NCBI GenBank assembly: GCA_017618935.1
Contig: JAFZTG010000151.1
Span: forward strand, 1 to 16,289
Direction: 5' to 3'
DNA length: 16,289 nucleotides
Origin: Bacteroidales bacterium
GTDB taxonomy: Bacteria > Bacteroidota > Bacteroidia > Bacteroidales > UBA1715
Below, in pieces: positions 14,286 to 16,289 of this stretch. The translations under genes were made by a program, and so were the position numbers. The notes beneath the pieces are model-generated. The model did not search any database and had not been told where the DNA came from. It saw only the letters and a program-made list of their open reading frames with translations. Within the stretch, counting starts at the first letter, position 1. Each line of letters begins with the position of its first letter.

Positions 14286-14738
14286 TCATAGTGAATAAAA
14301 AAGGACGGGAAGCTGTTGCTTTCGCAACTCTACCCCCCGCATTGCAAATATGCAAATTAGAGGAAAAAAGTCAAGAGCCTGGAAAGATATAGATAGAAAA
14401 AGTTCCAATGGTTGCCTTGTAGAACTACAATCCACACTCTCGCCAGAAGAACTTTTATGCAAAAATATTAATTTTTAGATATACAAAACGAAATATAATC
14501 TCAATTTTTCACTCTATAATAGAAAAGAGGAAAGCAAATAAAGGTGGTGCAATGTTTCATATGCGTAGATTAATAGGTAGATATTAACACTTATTCCCTT
14601 TTGCTTCCTCTTTTCTTATCCAAACAAGTTCTGCAAACCGCATTGCCCATTCGGTGTCGCTTAGGCTGTCGGGGTCGGCTATGTGCAGGTAGTGCGGAGA
14701 AAGAAAGGCGTGTTGTTAGGTCACAACAAAAGAATTTA
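14286..14738. other. Non-coding stretch with several small hairpins
   Basis: I see no believable gene in these 450 bp. Visible pieces are GTTGC-TTTC-GCAAC (14315-14328), a CTCTA/TAGAG stem around a C6 run and GCAT/ATGC (14328-14362), the palindrome TTGTAG-AA-CTACAA (14417-14430), a 17-bp inverted repeat (14521-14616), and a patch at about 14637-14720 that is clearly richer in G+C than its surroundings. In that patch CCGCATT (14638-14644) can pair with AGTGCGG (14691-14697). The stretch looks like accumulated or decayed repeat elements. Short ORFs here on both strands lack gene-like features. Confidence 0.5.
14521..14616. repeat. Inverted repeat, about 17 bp arms
   Basis: AGAAAAGAGGAAAGCAAA (14521-14538) matches the reverse complement of 14599-14616 except for one extra A. 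The arms are about 60 bp apart. Between them there is no ORF. It could be the ends of a small decayed element or a long hairpin. Confidence 0.5.
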
Positions 14739-14746
14739 TATATTTG
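14739..14746 (+). promoter_or_regulatory. -7 box TATATTTG for the zinc-ribbon gene
   Basis: Perfect TAnnTTTG, with TTG at 14713-14715 as a distant -33 candidate. The expected start near 14753 leaves a leader of about 50 nt to the ATG at 14806. Confidence 0.5.
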
Positions 14747-14805
14747 TATGTTAATTGCAATTTCCCAATGTTTAAAGATTCTTTGATAATTGATTGTTGT
14801 AAAAT

Positions 14806-15483
14806 ATGGTAAATGAGGGAAAAAATGGAGGATGGCAGTATGGCGTGGCAATTTTGCTGATTGTTATTGCTGATATTTGTTTTTTCGTATATCCCGTAGC
14901 GGGATTTGCCATCGTTGCAGTCGGGGGATATTGTTTGTACGATAAGATTAAGGACTCTGTATTCGCATTTCTTTTTTGCATTGCTTTGCCTATGTGTTTT
15001 TCTAAAATTTTTTACATCGGGCTTGTTCTATTGTTGTTGCTTTCTATTTATGCTATAAAAGTTTCTGTACGGAATCTGCATCACACCTCACAGTGTGCGT
15101 TATGCCATTCGCCGCTGACAATATTCAATACGGGAATGGGCGGAAGACTGCGTGACGACCGTCAGATATGTACTCGGTGTTTGAGCTCGTTTCCTATATA
15201 TTTTGCGGCTAATATTGAAAAAAAGACCATTGACGAGGTAAGAAAGGAATACGACAGGATACAAATATTGAAAAAACAATCATGTTGTGCATTGTGCCAT
15301 TCAAGTCGGTTAACGGAAAATCCTGATTCCGGAGGTGTGATTCTTGCCGATGATTATTGGATTTGCGACACGTGTGTTTCCAAGTATGGCTTTAATTCTG
15401 ATATAAGTTCGAAAACACTTAGTGAGGTGAAACAGGAATGTGGTAAAATACGTATAAATATAGAAATGACAAAACAACTATGA
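14806..15483 (+). CDS. Membrane protein with two tandem zinc-ribbon domains
   Basis: A 225-aa protein of two parts. Residues about 12-86 contain three or four hydrophobic segments. The rest holds two copies of a similar Cys-rich unit 64 residues apart. Unit 1 has CALC at 97-100 and CTRC at 122-125; unit 2 has CALC at 161-164 and CDTC at 187-190. Each is followed by a T-x-x-E-V-(K/R)-x-E helix. The pattern CxxC...L-x-D-D-x-x-I-C-x-x-C resembles small treble-clef/zinc-ribbon domains of the DUF4428 kind; that assignment is tentative. The ribbons should face the cytosol. Its stop overlaps the xseB start (ATGA), so the two are translated together. Function unknown; protein or nucleic-acid binding is possible. 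Confidence 0.75.
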   Translation: MVNEGKNGGWQYGVAILLIVIADICFFVYPVAGFAIVAVGGYCLYDKIKDSVFAFLFCIALPMCFSKIFYIGLVLLLLLSIYAIKVSVRNLHHTSQCALCHSPLTIFNTGMGGRLRDDRQICTRCLSSFPIYFAANIEKKTIDEVRKEYDRIQILKKQSCCALCHSSRLTENPDSGGVILADDYWICDTCVSKYGFNSDISSKTLSEVKQECGKIRINIEMTKQL

Positions 15484-15680
15484 AAAAAGAAGAATTCTCA
15501 TATGACAAGGCAATGGCCGATTTGGAAAAGATTGTTCAGAAAATAGAATCTGGCGATTGCAAAATTGACGAACTCACAGCCGAAATAAAAAAAGCAGCCG
15601 AACTTATCGCATTATGCAAGAAGAAATTGCAGGACGTCGATGCTGATGTGAACAAGGCGTTTGGGGAAATTGACGGGTGA
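15480..15680 (+). CDS. xseB: Exodeoxyribonuclease VII small subunit
   Basis: A 66-aa protein with the XseB pattern: FSYDKAMADLEKIVQKIESG near the start, then a coiled-coil helix through AELIALCKKKLQDVDADVNKA. XseB binds several per XseA large subunit to form exonuclease VII, which degrades single-stranded DNA in the cytosol during repair. Length is typical (60-85 aa). The ATG lies inside the stop of the zinc-ribbon gene (ATGA). xseA, its usual upstream neighbour, is not in this window; it may be elsewhere. A terminator follows 33 bp after the TGA stop. Confidence 0.93.
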   Translation: MKKEEFSYDKAMADLEKIVQKIESGDCKIDELTAEIKKAAELIALCKKKLQDVDADVNKAFGEIDG

Positions 15681-15713
15681 GGGAAGAATATTGAAAATCT
15701 GAAATTGTGAAAT

Positions 15714-15747
15714 AAAAAAAGACTGCCAATTTTGACAGTCTTTTTTT
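15714..15747. terminator. Bidirectional intrinsic terminator
   Basis: AAAAAAAGACTG (15714-15725) pairs with CAGTCTTTTTTT (15736-15747) over 12 bp with a 10-nt loop. It serves xseB on the + strand and, with a run of seven A's on the other side, the phosphofructokinase gene on the - strand. Confidence 0.92.
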
Positions 15748-15754
15748 TATTGTT

Positions 15755-15782
15755 GTAGAGACGTGCCATGGCGCGTCTCTAC
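15755..15782. repeat. Near-perfect 28-nt palindrome (GTAGAGACG type)
   Basis: GTAGAGACG (15755-15763) and CGTCTCTAC (15774-15782) are perfect arms; inside them GCC-AT-GGC continues the pairing after one G-U. Palindromes of this form recur between genes in many Bacteroidota genomes, from memory. It sits 12 bp before the end of the phosphofructokinase gene and right beside the terminator. Confidence 0.6.
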
Positions 15783-15794
15783 GGTAAATCAAAA

Positions 15795-16289
15795 TTATTT
15801 TTGTTCAAACATCAATGTTTTTGTTGGTTGATCGCAAACTTCCGATGGACCGAAGTATTGGATAGGACCAGGATAAACGTATGATGTTGTCAATGCCCAT
15901 TCGTCGCGTTTTGAAGCCAAGAATTTGAATGGAGCGCCGTCCAATTCAACCAATGCCTTACGGATAACTGGTTTCATGGCACCGTGACGTTTTTCCATAT
16001 TCATCATCATTGTGATAGGAACACCTGCTGCAATCCATTGGTCAGCTGGTTTCGTCGTGTTCTTAATCAACGACATGTAACCTGATTTGCCAGATGCAAT
16101 CAAGTTTGCTGCATTGAAACCAAGAGAGTAGCAGTAGTCTGCATCGAAGTTAGAAGGAGCTGCGCAACGACCTTCGTAACCGAAGAAGTGGCCAAGACCA
16201 GAGAATTTGCCAACATATTTTCCTTCTGCTTTCATTTTAGCAAGTTTTGTGCGAACCATTTCGATAAGCAATTTTTCTGTTTCAATCAA
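15795..16289 (-). CDS. pfp: Diphosphate-fructose-6-phosphate 1-phosphotransferase, C-terminal part (partial)
   Basis: The last 164 codons of a gene that enters from the right edge; the true start is outside, and the residue at the edge is internal. [64 protein letters not shown] and [20 protein letters not shown] match the C-terminal region of the long (about 550 aa) PPi-dependent phosphofructokinases. These interconvert fructose 6-phosphate and fructose 1,6-bisphosphate with pyrophosphate in glycolysis, a common arrangement in Bacteroidales. The stop is TAA at 15797-15795, followed by a palindromic repeat and a shared terminator. Confidence 0.93.
   Translation of the reverse strand: MIETEKLLIEMVRTKLAKMKAEGKYVGKFSGLGHFFGYEGRCAAPSNFDADYCYSLGFNAANLIASGKSGYMSLIKNTTKPADQWIAAGVPITMMMNMEKRHGAMKPVIRKALVELDGAPFKFLASKRDEWALTTSYVYPGPIQYFGPSEVCDQPTKTLMFEQK

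Noticed and set aside
14591..14851. 86-aa - strand and 61-aa + strand ORFs in the non-coding gap
   Set aside because: They overlap each other, cover the inverted repeat and promoter region, and have no signal peptide, domain or gene-like composition that I can see.

Overview
The window looks like a chromosomal segment of a Bacteroidota (Bacteroidales-like) bacterium. The evidence is AT-rich intergenic DNA, genes without clear Shine-Dalgarno sites, promoters close to the Bacteroidota -7 consensus TAnnTTTG, several short lipoprotein signal peptides, two FISUMP-type lipoproteins, a pyrophosphate-dependent phosphofructokinase and a cyclophilin with a long helical insert. I cannot name the species.

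Layout. The left edge (1-264) holds no complete gene on the + strand. On the - strand it holds what reads as a complete transcription attenuator: a -7 box, a 15-codon Val/Ile/Leu-rich leader peptide, mutually exclusive RNA hairpins and a terminator with nine U's. The operon it would control lies off the left end. Divergent from it are a di-haem cytochrome c peroxidase and an MTA/SAH deaminase-type amidohydrolase (379-2828), closed by a perfect bidirectional terminator.

From 2907 to 8778 everything is on the - strand. A FISUMP lipoprotein is coupled by a 1-nt overlap to a GPH-family sugar:cation symporter. Then come pheS and a cyclophilin peptidyl-prolyl isomerase (5 nt apart), a single M16 zinc peptidase and a 2[4Fe-4S] ferredoxin that ends in its own terminator.

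From 8988 the + strand resumes with a second, unrelated amidohydrolase and miaB. The miaB reading frame carries a TGA where Trp is expected. Next is an accessory, lower-GC stretch: a beta-rich exported protein, two lipoproteins and a four-helix membrane protein. The membrane gene is flanked by two 170-bp direct repeats (158/170 identical, no indels), each able to fold into the same multi-hairpin structure.

After about 450 bp of hairpin-rich non-coding DNA come a membrane protein with two tandem zinc ribbons and xseB, joined by an ATGA overlap. A terminator, a palindromic repeat and the C-terminal part of a - strand PPi-phosphofructokinase close the window.

The most interesting signals are the branched-chain amino-acid attenuator at 127-264, the paired structured repeats at 13379 and 14116, and the in-frame stop in miaB.
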